Assembly (NCBI GenBank): GCA_947628825.1
Contig: CANRBH010000008.1
Coordinates: 1 to 42,813 of the forward strand
Reading direction: 5' to 3'
DNA length: 42,813 bases
From: an uncultured Clostridia bacterium
GTDB lineage: Bacteria > Bacillota > Clostridia > TANB77 > CAG-508
The notes beneath the pieces are model-generated. The model saw only the letters and a list, made by a program, of their open reading frames with translations, was not told the DNA's origin and ran no database searches. A program made the translations under genes and the position numbers. Positions within the stretch are counted from its first letter, which is position 1; every line of letters starts with the position of its first letter. Below, piece after piece: positions 34,723 to 42,799 of this stretch.

Positions 34723-35509
34723 ATAAAGTGCTTTTGCAATATATGGACCTACTTCATCAAAATTGTACCATCCAGAACTTTTACTATTATTGTCTAAACC
34801 GATTAGGATTAGATAAATAGACCATATTATTATTATCATAAGCTAGTAAAACCATATAATGAGAAGCAGTTGTCCAACGATTTGCCTTTGGTTTATTCCA
34901 TACACATATAAGTACAGGTTTATTTTTATTCAAATGTTCAGTTATATTTTTCTTGGATAAACTAACTTGGTCATAGAAAAAATCAGTATTACTTAATTTA
35001 AAAGTCTTAGACAATTCATTAGAAATATTACTACCATCCAAAACTGGAAAATATTTTTTTCTTAAATCTTCAGGAGTATAATCCATATCATAACCACTTA
35101 ATATTATAGAGATAGCTGTAATACCACATCCTGTTTCAGACATATTCCCATCCCAATATTTTTTATTAGACCAAGAAGAAGAACCATTTTGTTTATATTC
35201 TTTATAAGTTTTTCCACTTATATCAGTAAAAGTAGTAAAATAACCATCTTTACCGGATATTTTTTGTTGTCCGATTCCAGAATAATTTTCATTATTATCC
35301 AATTTTATTGTTTCATATTCATTGTCTACTTTAGAAAAACTAGATACAATATTAGCAATATATGTATCATTTGTAAAAAAAGATATAAGTTGCATGAATG
35401 AATTTTTAAGTAATATAAACAAAACTATAAATATTATAATTAAAATTATTACTTTTACTTTACTTACTTTTCTTTTTTTCTTAATATTTAAACCATAATT
35501 ATTTCTCAT
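34711..35509 (-). pseudogene. Membrane-anchored C39-like cysteine peptidase, frameshifted near its end
   Basis: The start is ATG at 35509 (MRNNYGLNIKKKRK), with AAGGAAAG upstream; a longer frame from 35581 lacks a ribosome binding site. One transmembrane helix (~19-35) is followed by an external domain with C128 (MSETGCGITAISIIL), H217 (ASHYMVLLAYD) and a conserved NPN (~234-236), the Cys-His-Asn/Asp set of C39-type peptidases. Right after NPN the frame runs into FRQ and a stop at 34787. Shifting by one base at ~34801 restores NPNGLDNNSKSSGWYNF and a proper ending at 34711. This suggests a single-base insertion or, less likely, programmed frameshifting or a sequencing error. All catalytic residues lie upstream of the break. 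It lies next to the VanRS-type locus and has a TTCTTAA box pair upstream. Confidence 0.7.
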
Positions 35510-35661
35510 AAAATTCACACTTTCCTTCAATACATTTACTGAAAAAACATTATTGTAACTGCTTTTTTGCAAAGAGTACATATTGCATAGCCACTTTAAT
35601 AATATTTTATAAAAATTGTAAACTTTAAATTTAAAAAGTGTTTTAAAAAATAATTAAATAA

Positions 35662-35679
35662 TTCTTAAAATTTTCTTAA
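35662..35679. promoter_or_regulatory. Paired TTCTTAA boxes upstream of the C39-type gene
   Basis: Two TTCTTAA copies (35662-35668, 35673-35679) start 11 bp apart, one helical turn, as expected for an OmpR-family regulator dimer. The same arrangement precedes vanR (37061-37078). Confidence 0.5.
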
Positions 35680-35683
35680 TTTG

Positions 35684-35720
35684 AAAAAAAAGCCCTATGA
35701 AAATTTTCATAGAGCTTTTT
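35684..35720 (-). terminator. Terminator of the D,D-peptidase gene
   Basis: Arms 35687-35703 and 35704-35720 (17 bp, one C-A mismatch; core CTATGAAAA) end in eight T on the reverse strand, 25 nt after the peptidase stop. Confidence 0.85.
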
Positions 35721-35744
35721 AGAGATATTATACTTCGTTTGAAA

Positions 35745-36932
35745 TTATTCGGAAGGGATACTACTTACAAGCTGTGTAAGTGTAAAAGTTCCTTTACCAT
35801 AATTTTTTCCGATTGCTTCAAGAGAGTTAAGGTCATTAAAATGCCACCACTCAGAAGCAAGAGGATACAGTTCATTATTTGTACAATAGTGTTGAAGCAA
35901 AATAGCAGCATCAGTCATAGTACTACTTAAAGTCGCATTTTTCCATGCAGTCTTAGAATCGCTTGGAACAGCTGTTGTAAAAGTACAAGCCAACTTACTA
36001 AGTTCATGCATTTCTGTAGGCATTTCGTATTGACTATAATCTGAGACTTTAATGTAAGAATATTTTCCACACTTTTCATACCTTGCAGAAATAAGTTTAA
36101 CTAAAGTTACATCCATTGCAGCACCTTTTTGATGATTAGAAATCCCAGTAGAGATAAACCAATTCTTTTCCCAAGGTTTACATTCTACCATATTCATAAC
36201 TTCAGAATCTTTACTCATCAAAACTGATAGAGCATTAGAAACTGCCTCTTGTGTATCTTTAGGTCTATAAGTTTCATAAATCATCAAGCAGTTGCCATCT
36301 CTTAATGCATCTTGTTGTGCGTGAGCTATATGCCTTGCCATAGAGTAGAGAACAGGCATAATATACTGAGTTTCTCCAAATCTGTCGTTAAAAGCAGTAG
36401 CATTGTACAACTGCTTATCAGTTATTCCATCAATATTTTTTCCAACTGATTTAAATAGTGAGCTAACTGAATTACTGTTGTAATAAATAATGGAAGGAAT
36501 AACATCAGGCAAGTTAATCATACAATATTTATGCTCTAAAAAACCATAAGTGTTACCTAGTTTCACATACCAAATATTTTGATTTTCCTGCAAAATTGTA
36601 AAAGCAGTACCTGGATCCAAGTTCATAAGTAAATTCTTCTTTGACACATCTTCATATAAAGGTGTTTTAACAGATGTAAATCCAGTTGCGCCGTTAATAG
36701 GAAGTTCTAAGCCAAATTCATCCAAAGTATGATCAATACTATCAATTTTTACAGAAAATACGCCTTGAGTTGAAAAATTAAAAAGTTCTTGATTAGGGTT
36801 GCTATCTTCTGTTGTTGCTTTTTGGCTTGTAGAATTCTTTATCAAACTGTCTAAGGGCCGAACACCTATTATTAAAATTACAAATAATGTTACTAAAAAT
36901 GAGATAAAAAACAAAGTTATGCCTCTTTTCAT
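35745..36932 (-). CDS. M15 family D-Ala-D-Ala peptidase (VanX/VanY-like)
   Basis: 395 residues. An N-terminal helix (~6-23) anchors it outside the cell. An SH3-like region follows (~85-140, with LDPGTAFTILQENQNIWYVK), then an M15 zinc peptidase domain (~180-370). The zinc and catalytic residues are R223 (YETYRPKDTQ), S265-x-H267...D274 (SNHQKGAAMDV) and E361-WWH364, the SxHxxGxAxD and ExWWH motifs. Such enzymes remove terminal D-Ala from peptidoglycan precursors or act as D-Ala-D-Ala dipeptidases. It is divergent from vanR/vanS-like genes, a pairing that elsewhere controls D,D-peptidases. No vanA/vanH-type ligase or dehydrogenase is present, so resistance to glycopeptides is not implied; a wall-remodelling role is more likely. 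Confidence 0.88.
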   Translation of the reverse strand: MKRGITLFFISFLVTLFVILIIGVRPLDSLIKNSTSQKATTEDSNPNQELFNFSTQGVFSVKIDSIDHTLDEFGLELPINGATGFTSVKTPLYEDVSKKNLLMNLDPGTAFTILQENQNIWYVKLGNTYGFLEHKYCMINLPDVIPSIIYYNSNSVSSLFKSVGKNIDGITDKQLYNATAFNDRFGETQYIMPVLYSMARHIAHAQQDALRDGNCLMIYETYRPKDTQEAVSNALSVLMSKDSEVMNMVECKPWEKNWFISTGISNHQKGAAMDVTLVKLISARYEKCGKYSYIKVSDYSQYEMPTEMHELSKLACTFTTAVPSDSKTAWKNATLSSTMTDAAILLQHYCTNNELYPLASEWWHFNDLNSLEAIGKNYGKGTFTLTQLVSSIPSE

Positions 36933-36971
36933 TTTTGCAAAATCTCCTTTTTTAATATAGTTGCAACTTTT

Positions 36972-37000
36972 ATTATAGCATGCTTATGAAAAAAAATCAA
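36972..37000 (-). promoter_or_regulatory. Promoter of the D,D-peptidase gene
   Basis: On the reverse strand, TTGATT (36995-37000) and TATAAT (36972-36977) with a 17-nt spacer; AAGGAGA then precedes the ATG. Confidence 0.75.
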
Positions 37001-37060
37001 ATATAATAAATCTTATAAAAATATTTTTTAAATAAATAAATTGTTAAAATTTAATTTTAA

Positions 37061-37121
37061 TTCTTAACTTTTTCTTAAACTTTTATTTTTTTATGAAAAA
37101 AGTGAAGTTGTATGGTATAAT
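37061..37121 (+). promoter_or_regulatory. vanR promoter with paired TTCTTAA boxes
   Basis: Two TTCTTAA copies (37061-37067, 37072-37078) are spaced 11 bp apart, ahead of TATAAT (37116-37121). No good -35 is present 17 nt before the -10, so the promoter probably needs an activator, plausibly VanR itself. Confidence 0.55.
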
Positions 37122-37139
37122 CTAAGTGAGGTTAGGAAA

Positions 37140-37820
37140 ATGAATATATTAGTATTAGATGATGAGAAGGAAATAGCTGATTTAGTAGAGTTATATCTAA
37201 AAAATGAAGAGTATAAAGTTTTTAAATTCTACAATTCTAAAGAAGCAGTAGAATGTATAGATAAAGAATCCATTGACTTGGCTATACTGGATGTAATGAT
37301 AGCTGGAATGGATGGTTTTGAAATATGTAAATATATAAGAAGTAAAGGACTTAATTTTCCAATAATAATGCTAACAGCAAGAGTAGAAGATAAAGATAAA
37401 ATAAATGGCTTGACTTTAGGAGCAGATGATTATATAACTAAACCATTTAATCCATTAGAACTTATAGCTAGGGTAAAATCAGCTCTAAGAAGGTATACCA
37501 AATATAATGATAAAGTAAGTAATGATATAATTGAAATTGATGGATTAGTAATAGATAAGCAAAAACACAAATGTCTATTATATGAAAAAGAAATAGATTT
37601 AACTCCAATAGAGTTTGATATACTTTTATATTTGGCAAATAAAAGAGGAATTGTTGTAAGTTCAGAAGAATTATTTGAAAATGTATGGAAAGAAAAATAT
37701 TTTGATAGCAATAATACAGTAATGGTTCACATTAGAAGAATAAGAGAAAAATTAAATGAAGACACAAAAAAGCCAAAGTTTATAAAAACGGTTTGGGGTA
37801 TTGGGTATAAAATTGATTAG
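37140..37820 (+). CDS. OmpR/PhoB-family response regulator (VanR-like)
   Basis: 226 residues. The receiver domain (~1-118) has the acidic pocket D7-D8 and phosphoacceptor D51 (AILDVMIAGMDGFE), LTAR and TKPFNPLELIARVKSALRR. The C-terminal winged helix (~130-226) has LTPIEFDILLYLANKRGIVV, ENVWKEKYFDSNNTVMVHI and the terminal KTVWGIGYKI. AGGTTAGGAAA is a modest ribosome binding site. The kinase gene begins 8 nt downstream. VanR-like is inferred from the partner kinase and the neighbouring M15 peptidase; targets are probably its own promoter and the C39-type gene, both with TTCTTAA pairs. Confidence 0.9.
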   Translation: MNILVLDDEKEIADLVELYLKNEEYKVFKFYNSKEAVECIDKESIDLAILDVMIAGMDGFEICKYIRSKGLNFPIIMLTARVEDKDKINGLTLGADDYITKPFNPLELIARVKSALRRYTKYNDKVSNDIIEIDGLVIDKQKHKCLLYEKEIDLTPIEFDILLYLANKRGIVVSSEELFENVWKEKYFDSNNTVMVHIRRIREKLNEDTKKPKFIKTVWGIGYKID

Positions 37821-37828
37821 GAGGCATA

Positions 37829-38944
37829 ATGCAAGATAATTATAATTTAGAAAATAATGGTACTACAAAAGAATTAAAGCGATTAAAAAATTCATTAGCA
37901 ATTAAAGCAGTGCTAAAGATAGTAGTATATACCCTTTTTGTATACTCTATTTCAATGCTACTTATAGACAATATTTTTAATGACAGCATTGCGGAATATA
38001 CAAGTTATGAGCTTGGGCGTGACACTTATCTTAAGTTTGTACAAAATAAGGAAATAATTTTAATTGTATCTGCAATTATCATATTTAGTGTAATAGCGTA
38101 TTTGGTAATAAGAAAGATGAATAATACAATAACAGAAACAATTATAGCAATGGATAAATTACTAAAAAATCCTGAAGAAGAGATAAAGCTGTCAGATGAT
38201 TTACTGCCTTTAGAAAATAGAATTAACAGAATAAGAGTAGATTTAATAAAAAATCAAAATGAAGCAAAAGAAGCTATGCAAAAGAAAGATAACTTAGTAA
38301 TGTACATGGCACATGACTTGAAAACTCCACTTACTTCTGTAATTGGTTATTTAAGTTTATTAGATGAAGAAAAGGACATACCGGAAAGTCTAAGAGAAAA
38401 GTATATTAAAATAGCCTTGGATAAATCATTAAGGCTAGAAGACCTGACAAATCAGTTTTTTGATATTACAAGATATAATTTGCAAGATATTCCAATAAAT
38501 AAAAATCAAATAGATTTATCATATCTATTTGATCAACTTATAGAAGAATGTTATCCAATGCTTGAAAGTAAAAAATTAAAAATTAATATTACTAAACCTG
38601 ATAAATTAAGTTATCTAGGAGATGGTGATAAACTTGCAAGAGCCTTTGAGAATTTAATAAAAAATGCAATAAATTATAGCTATGAAGATAGTGAAATTAT
38701 AATTGATGTCAAAAAAGTAGGAAATTCAATAAATATTTCATTAAAAAATAAATGTGACAAAATACCAGAATACAAGTTAGAAAAAATATTTGACCAATTT
38801 TATAGAGCTGATTCATCAAGAACAACATCAACAGGAGGAGCAGGACTAGGTTTAGCAATTACTAAAAAAATAATAGAATTGCATGGTGGAAATATCAAAG
38901 TAAAAAATGATGATGAATATATTGAATTTCAAATAAATCTATAA
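37829..38944 (+). CDS. Sensor histidine kinase (VanS-like)
   Basis: 371 residues. Two transmembrane helices (~28-47 and ~76-94) flank a short ~28-residue external loop, too small for a large ligand domain. A HAMP-like helix follows, then the H box with H162 (MYMAHDLKTPLTSVIGYLSL), N box (ARAFENLIKNAINYS), and F/G boxes (FYRADSSRTTSTGGAGLGLA). The AHDLKTPLT and RADSSR..GGAGLGLAI wording is characteristic of VanS-type kinases. AGGAGG is located in the vanR tail with a ~7-nt spacing. Ends 9 nt before the rpsO promoter. The signal is probably related to the envelope. Confidence 0.9.
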   Translation: MQDNYNLENNGTTKELKRLKNSLAIKAVLKIVVYTLFVYSISMLLIDNIFNDSIAEYTSYELGRDTYLKFVQNKEIILIVSAIIIFSVIAYLVIRKMNNTITETIIAMDKLLKNPEEEIKLSDDLLPLENRINRIRVDLIKNQNEAKEAMQKKDNLVMYMAHDLKTPLTSVIGYLSLLDEEKDIPESLREKYIKIALDKSLRLEDLTNQFFDITRYNLQDIPINKNQIDLSYLFDQLIEECYPMLESKKLKINITKPDKLSYLGDGDKLARAFENLIKNAINYSYEDSEIIIDVKKVGNSINISLKNKCDKIPEYKLEKIFDQFYRADSSRTTSTGGAGLGLAITKKIIELHGGNIKVKNDDEYIEFQINL

Positions 38945-38952
38945 TAATAGTC

Positions 38953-38981
38953 TTGATTTTTTGTTAAATATATGATATTAT
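38953..38981 (+). promoter_or_regulatory. Promoter of rpsO
   Basis: TTGATT (38953-38958) and TATTAT (38976-38981) with a 17-nt spacer; the start near 38988 gives a ~105-nt leader. Confidence 0.65.
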
Positions 38982-38994
38982 AACATATGTTAAA

Positions 38995-39065
38995 CCTTTT
39001 ACTTAGTCTTAGGACAATTTACACCACTAAGGCTCAGCTAAAGGACAAATCATAATTATTATGAT
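38995..39065 (+). promoter_or_regulatory. Structured rpsO leader, candidate S15 autoregulatory site
   Basis: Nested pairing: outer CCTTTTA (38995-39001) with TAAAGG (39039-39044), inner CTTAGT (39002-39007) with ACTAAG (39026-39031), and a short GC-TCA-GC element between, together suggesting a multi-helix junction. A second hairpin, ATCATAA-TTA-TTATGAT (39049-39065), lies just upstream of the AAGGAGGTG site. S15 is known to repress its own mRNA through such folded leaders in several bacteria; that this one does so is inference. Confidence 0.5.
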
Positions 39066-39091
39066 TAAATTTATATAAGGAGGTGTATACT

Positions 39092-39358
39092 ATGATGACA
39101 AAGGAAAGAAAAGAAGAAATCATTAAAACTTACAGAAGAGATGAAAAAGACACTGGTTCTCCAGAAGTTCAAGTAGCTCTTCTAACAGAAAGAATTACAG
39201 AATTAACAGAACATTTAAAAAACAACCCAAATGATAATCACTCAAGAAGAGGATTATACAAAATGGTTGGAAACAGAAAAAATCTATTAAACTACTTATC
39301 TAAGAAAGACATTCAAAGATATAGAGACATAGTTGCAAAATTAGGACTAAGAAAATAG
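39092..39358 (+). CDS. rpsO: Ribosomal protein S15
   Basis: Primary 16S rRNA-binding protein of the 30S platform. 88 residues from ATG 39092 ([11 protein letters not shown]); the adjacent ATG at 39095 is equally acceptable, giving 87. A GTG further upstream (39083) overlaps the AAGGAGGTG ribosome binding site and is rejected. Conserved text: [40 protein letters not shown] and [13 protein letters not shown]. It lies ahead of pnp, as in many bacteria. Confidence 0.97.
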   Translation: MMTKERKEEIIKTYRRDEKDTGSPEVQVALLTERITELTEHLKNNPNDNHSRRGLYKMVGNRKNLLNYLSKKDIQRYRDIVAKLGLRK

Positions 39359-39365
39359 TATATAA

Positions 39366-39404
39366 AAAAGCGAACGTATTAGTTTTTCTAATATGCTCGC
39401 TTTT
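39366..39404 (+). terminator. Terminator of rpsO
   Basis: Stem 39366-39382 with 39388-39404 (AAAAGCGA...TATTAG and complement, two internal mismatches) with a 5-nt loop. Only four T close the stem, so some read-through into pnp is possible. Confidence 0.75.
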
Positions 39405-39424
39405 AAACTCTTTTTATTATGCGA

Positions 39425-39592
39425 TTAGTTTAACTAAAACTAAATTTTCATAATTTTAGTAAAAACTAACCACTTAAAAAGCTTAAAATTTATTTTACAA
39501 ATTCAAAGAAAAAATTTTTATGTAATTAGTAGACCAGTAGCTTGTATGATATAAATTAAACAATTTACATCATAGAGGTTACAGTCTAACTG
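39425..39592 (+). promoter_or_regulatory. pnp upstream region with alternative hairpins
   Basis: TTAGTTT (39425-39431) can pair with AAACTAA (39437-39443), while ACTAAAA (39433-39439) can pair with TTTTAGT (39454-39460); the two are mutually exclusive. Nearer the gene are TATGAT/ATCATA and CAGT-CTA-ACTG (39582-39592) just before GAGGAGGG. No clean sigma-A promoter is evident, so pnp may depend partly on read-through from rpsO. Confidence 0.35.
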
Positions 39593-39611
39593 ATTACAAG
39601 AGGAGGGAAAA

Positions 39612-41720
39612 ATGTTTAAAGTTTATGAAACAGAATTAGCAGGAAGAAAATTAACAATCGAAACAGGAAAATTTGCTAATCAAGCAAATGGAAGTGTTAC
39701 TGTAAGATATGGTGACACTGTTGTTATGACAAATGTAACAGCATCAAAAGAACCAAAGGAAGGAGTAGATTTCTTTCCATTATCAGTAGACTATGAAGAG
39801 AAATTATATGCAGTAGGAAGAATACCAGGAAGCTTTAATAGAAGAGAAGGAAAACCAGCAGATAAAGCTATACTTATATCAAGAGCTATTGATAGACCAA
39901 TAAGACCACTATTTCCACATGATTTTAGAAATGATGTTTGTATAGTAAATACTGTATTATCTGTTGACCAAGACTTTAGTCCAGAAGTTTGCGCTAATAT
40001 TGGTACATCGGCAGCACTTTCTATTTCAGATATTCCATGGGCAGGACCAACAGCTGCAGTTCAAGTTGGATATGTTGATGACAAAATAATTATTAATCCA
40101 ACAGAAGAAGAAAGCAAAAAAAGTAGATTACATTTAACTGTTGCAGGAACAGAAACTAAAATAACAATGATTGAAGCAGGAGCAGATGAAATACCTAATG
40201 AAACTATGCTTCAAGCAATTAAAGAAGCTCATAAAGAAATAATAAATGTATGTAAATTTATTTCTTCAATAAAAGCTGAAATTGGAAAACCTAAATTTGA
40301 ATATCAATCATTTTCGATAACTCCAGAATTTTATCAAGCAGTTACTGAAAAGTTTGAAAAAGAAATGTATGAAGCAGTTCAAAATACAGATAAAGAAATT
40401 AGAAATGACAATGTTGATAAAGTAGCAGAAGATATTAAAAACTTAGCTATTGAAATGTATGGAGAAAATGCTGAAGAAGAACATGCTTTTGATATTGCTA
40501 CATCAGTTCATGATTTGGAAAAAGAATGTGTTAGAAAAATGATTCTAACTGAAAATAAAAGACCTGATGGAAGAGGTATTGACCAAATAAGACCATTAAG
40601 TGCAGAAGTTGCTTTACTTCCTAGAGTACATGGTAGTGGACTTTTCTCAAGAGGACAAACCCAAGTTCTTTCAATAGTAACACTTGGAACTAAAAAAGAT
40701 GAACAAGAACTTGATGGATTAGACACTGAAACATCAAAGAGATATATGCATCAATACAATTTCCCTTCATATAGTGTTGGAGAAGCTAGACCTTCAAGAG
40801 GACCAGGAAGAAGAGAAATAGGACATGGTGCATTAGCAGAAAGAGCACTAGCTCCAGTAATTCCTTCAGAAGATGAGTTCCCTTATACTATTAGAGTTGT
40901 ATCAGAAGTATTAGAATCTAATGGTTCAACATCACAAGCAAGTATTTGTGGAAGCACATTAGCATTAATGGATGCAGGTGTTCCAATTAAAAAGCCAGTA
41001 GCTGGAATATCAACAGGACTTATTACTAATCCAGATGATCCAGAAAATTATATAGTATTAACTGATATACAAGATATTGAAGATTTCTTTGGAGATATGG
41101 ACTTTAAAGTTGGAGGAACTAAAGACGGAATAACAGCTATTCAAGTTGATATAAAGATAGATGGATTAACTTATGATATTATTGAAAAAGCTTTTGAAAG
41201 AACTCAAAAAGCTAGAAGTTACATCATAGATGAAGTAATATTAAAAGCTATTCCTGAAGTAAGAAAAGATGTATCAAAATATGCTCCAAAAATTATTCAA
41301 ACTTTAGTACCAGTTGATAAGATTAAAGATGTAATTGGTTCTGGTGGAAAGACAATAAATAAAATAATAGAAGAAACAAATGTAAAAATTGATATTGAAG
41401 ATGATGGACATGTATTTATATATGCAGAAGATATAAGCAATGCTGAAAGAGCTCTTAAAATTATTGAAAATTTAACGAGAGATATTGAAGCAGGAAAGGT
41501 ATATAGTGGAGTAGTTTCAAGAATTGTTCCATTTGGTGCATTTATAGATTTAGGAGGAGGTAAAGAAGGATTACTACACATTTCAAAAATATCAAGCAAA
41601 AGAGTTGAGAAGGTAGAAGATGTTCTTGCAGTTGGAGACGAAGTTAATGTTAAAGTAACTGAAATTGATAATCAAGGAAGAATAAATCTTAATATGAAAG
41701 ACTTAGAAGTAGGAGACTAA
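39612..41720 (+). CDS. pnp: Polynucleotide phosphorylase
   Basis: 3'-5' phosphorolytic exoribonuclease of RNA decay. 702 residues, the family length. Two RNase PH domains (~10-230 and ~310-540; IPGSFNRREGKPADKAILIS, RPDGRGIDQIRPLS, VLSIVTLGTKKDEQ, SSLRIVSE-like YTIRVVSEVLESNGSTSQAS) flank a helical linker. The KH domain follows with IGSGGKTINKIIEETN (~575-590), then S1 (GVVSRIVPFGAFIDLGGGKE). FGDMDFKVGGTKDGITAIQVDIK carries the catalytic acidic residues. GAGGAGGG precedes the ATG. Confidence 0.98.
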   Translation: MFKVYETELAGRKLTIETGKFANQANGSVTVRYGDTVVMTNVTASKEPKEGVDFFPLSVDYEEKLYAVGRIPGSFNRREGKPADKAILISRAIDRPIRPLFPHDFRNDVCIVNTVLSVDQDFSPEVCANIGTSAALSISDIPWAGPTAAVQVGYVDDKIIINPTEEESKKSRLHLTVAGTETKITMIEAGADEIPNETMLQAIKEAHKEIINVCKFISSIKAEIGKPKFEYQSFSITPEFYQAVTEKFEKEMYEAVQNTDKEIRNDNVDKVAEDIKNLAIEMYGENAEEEHAFDIATSVHDLEKECVRKMILTENKRPDGRGIDQIRPLSAEVALLPRVHGSGLFSRGQTQVLSIVTLGTKKDEQELDGLDTETSKRYMHQYNFPSYSVGEARPSRGPGRREIGHGALAERALAPVIPSEDEFPYTIRVVSEVLESNGSTSQASICGSTLALMDAGVPIKKPVAGISTGLITNPDDPENYIVLTDIQDIEDFFGDMDFKVGGTKDGITAIQVDIKIDGLTYDIIEKAFERTQKARSYIIDEVILKAIPEVRKDVSKYAPKIIQTLVPVDKIKDVIGSGGKTINKIIEETNVKIDIEDDGHVFIYAEDISNAERALKIIENLTRDIEAGKVYSGVVSRIVPFGAFIDLGGGKEGLLHISKISSKRVEKVEDVLAVGDEVNVKVTEIDNQGRINLNMKDLEVGD

Positions 41721-41737
41721 ATAATTAATGATAAAAG

Positions 41738-41772
41738 AAAAATTCTAGTGATTTTTTTACTAGAATTTTTTT
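41738..41772 (+). terminator. Terminator of pnp
   Basis: AAAAATTCTAGT (41738-41749) pairs with ACTAGAATTTTT (41759-41770), followed by more T. The 41773-42116 stretch that follows has no gene; it holds copy C of the three-copy element and a hairpin. Confidence 0.9.
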
Positions 41773-42004
41773 ATGCTTTCCTAAAATTTATATATGTCAA
41801 ATATAATCGAAAAAAGTCTAAAATTGCGATGAAAAGATATAAAATATATAAAAATAGTATTGATATTATTTAACTTATATGGTAATATATGGTTATATTT
41901 AATCTTGATTTTTTAATCAAAATTTATTTACTAGTAAATATTATTTCTTGAAAAAATCCAATTTTAAAGTAAAAAGTAAAAATGAAATTTTAAATCTTTG
42001 ATTT

Positions 42005-42063
42005 CGTGTCAACGACTATATGAGTTGCAATAATTATAAAGTTATTTATGTTTAATTAACTTT
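42005..42063 (+). repeat. Three-copy structured element, copy C
   Basis: The 29-nt core at 42005-42033 differs from copy A only by transitions (four). It is preceded by a GAAAT...ATTTC pair and followed by a hairpin, TAAAGTTA/TAACTTTA (about 42037-42063). It lies ~285 nt after pnp in a gene-free, very AT-rich stretch. Confidence 0.6.
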
Positions 42064-42116
42064 ATTTGTTGGACAAATATGTTTACGAAAAATCGTTTTA
42101 AATTATATTAAAGTTA

Positions 42117-42145
42117 TTGAAAATACAAATGATTTTTGATATACT
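42117..42145 (+). promoter_or_regulatory. Promoter of the broken Rpn gene
   Basis: TTGAAA (42117-42122) and TATACT (42140-42145) with a 17-nt spacer, followed by AAAGGAG before an ATG at 42159: the expression signals are intact although the gene is not. Confidence 0.6.
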
Positions 42146-42158
42146 AGAAAGGAGAATA

Positions 42159-42799
42159 ATGAATAATATAAATGCTGATAGAAATATAGATTCTAAAAAA
42201 TGGACTTTATTAAATGATGAGGACCACTTTATATGTGTAAGAATATAAGTACACAAATGAAAACAGGAGAAGATTATACAAAAATCAAACCATCAATAGC
42301 AATATGGATATTAAATTTTAATTATTATAAAAGAAATAGTTATCATAGTATAGCCAAAATGAGATTTGAGAAAACTAAAGAAAAAGAATATGTAGAAATG
42401 GGATACAAGAAAGAAGATGAAATAGCAACAGAAGATTTAGAGATGCATTTCATAGAATTACCAAAGTTTATAAAGAAGAATCCAGGGATAGACCGAAAGT
42501 TAGAACAATGGTTATGGGTGATAAGTGGAAAGGAGGAGAAAATAAAAATGATAGCAGAGAAAAATCCAAAGGTAAAGAGAGCGTTAACATTGCTAGACCA
42601 AGTAAGTAATGATCCAAAAGAGCAAGAGAGATTTGAAAATAGACTTATATCAGAATATTTATACAAAAGTTCAATGCATGGAGCAGAAGAGGCTGGAATA
42701 GAAAAAGGAATAAAAAAAGGCAAAATAGAGGGTAAAATGTATAATATACCCATAAATGTAGACACAATAAAAGAAGGGTACCCAATATTGTGCACATAG
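42159..42799 (+). pseudogene. Rpn-family nuclease/transposase gene, catalytic core deleted
   Basis: An ATG at 42159 opens MNNINADRNIDSKKWTLLND, the expected Rpn beginning (TLLND then normally VFK..FG), but the frame stops at 42246-42248. From ~42226 another frame continues PLYMCKNISTQMKTGEDYTK, then KPSIAIWILNFNYYKR, EMHFIELPKF and the Glu/Lys-rich GIEKGIKKGKIEGK tail. These are the second half of Rpn proteins (recombination-promoting nuclease, PD-(D/E)XK transposase). About 100 residues between the halves, holding the D...ExQ nuclease core, are missing. The tail then changes to MYNIPINVDTIKEGYPILCT, unlike the family's usual ending, so the 3' end also seems to have been rearranged. Rpn genes are abundant and often decayed in gut Firmicutes. 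Confidence 0.8.

Noticed and set aside
35745..38944. Vancomycin resistance cluster
   Set aside because: VanRS-like and M15 genes are present, but no D-Ala-D-Lac or D-Ala-D-Ser ligase or matching dehydrogenase/racemase, so resistance cannot be claimed.
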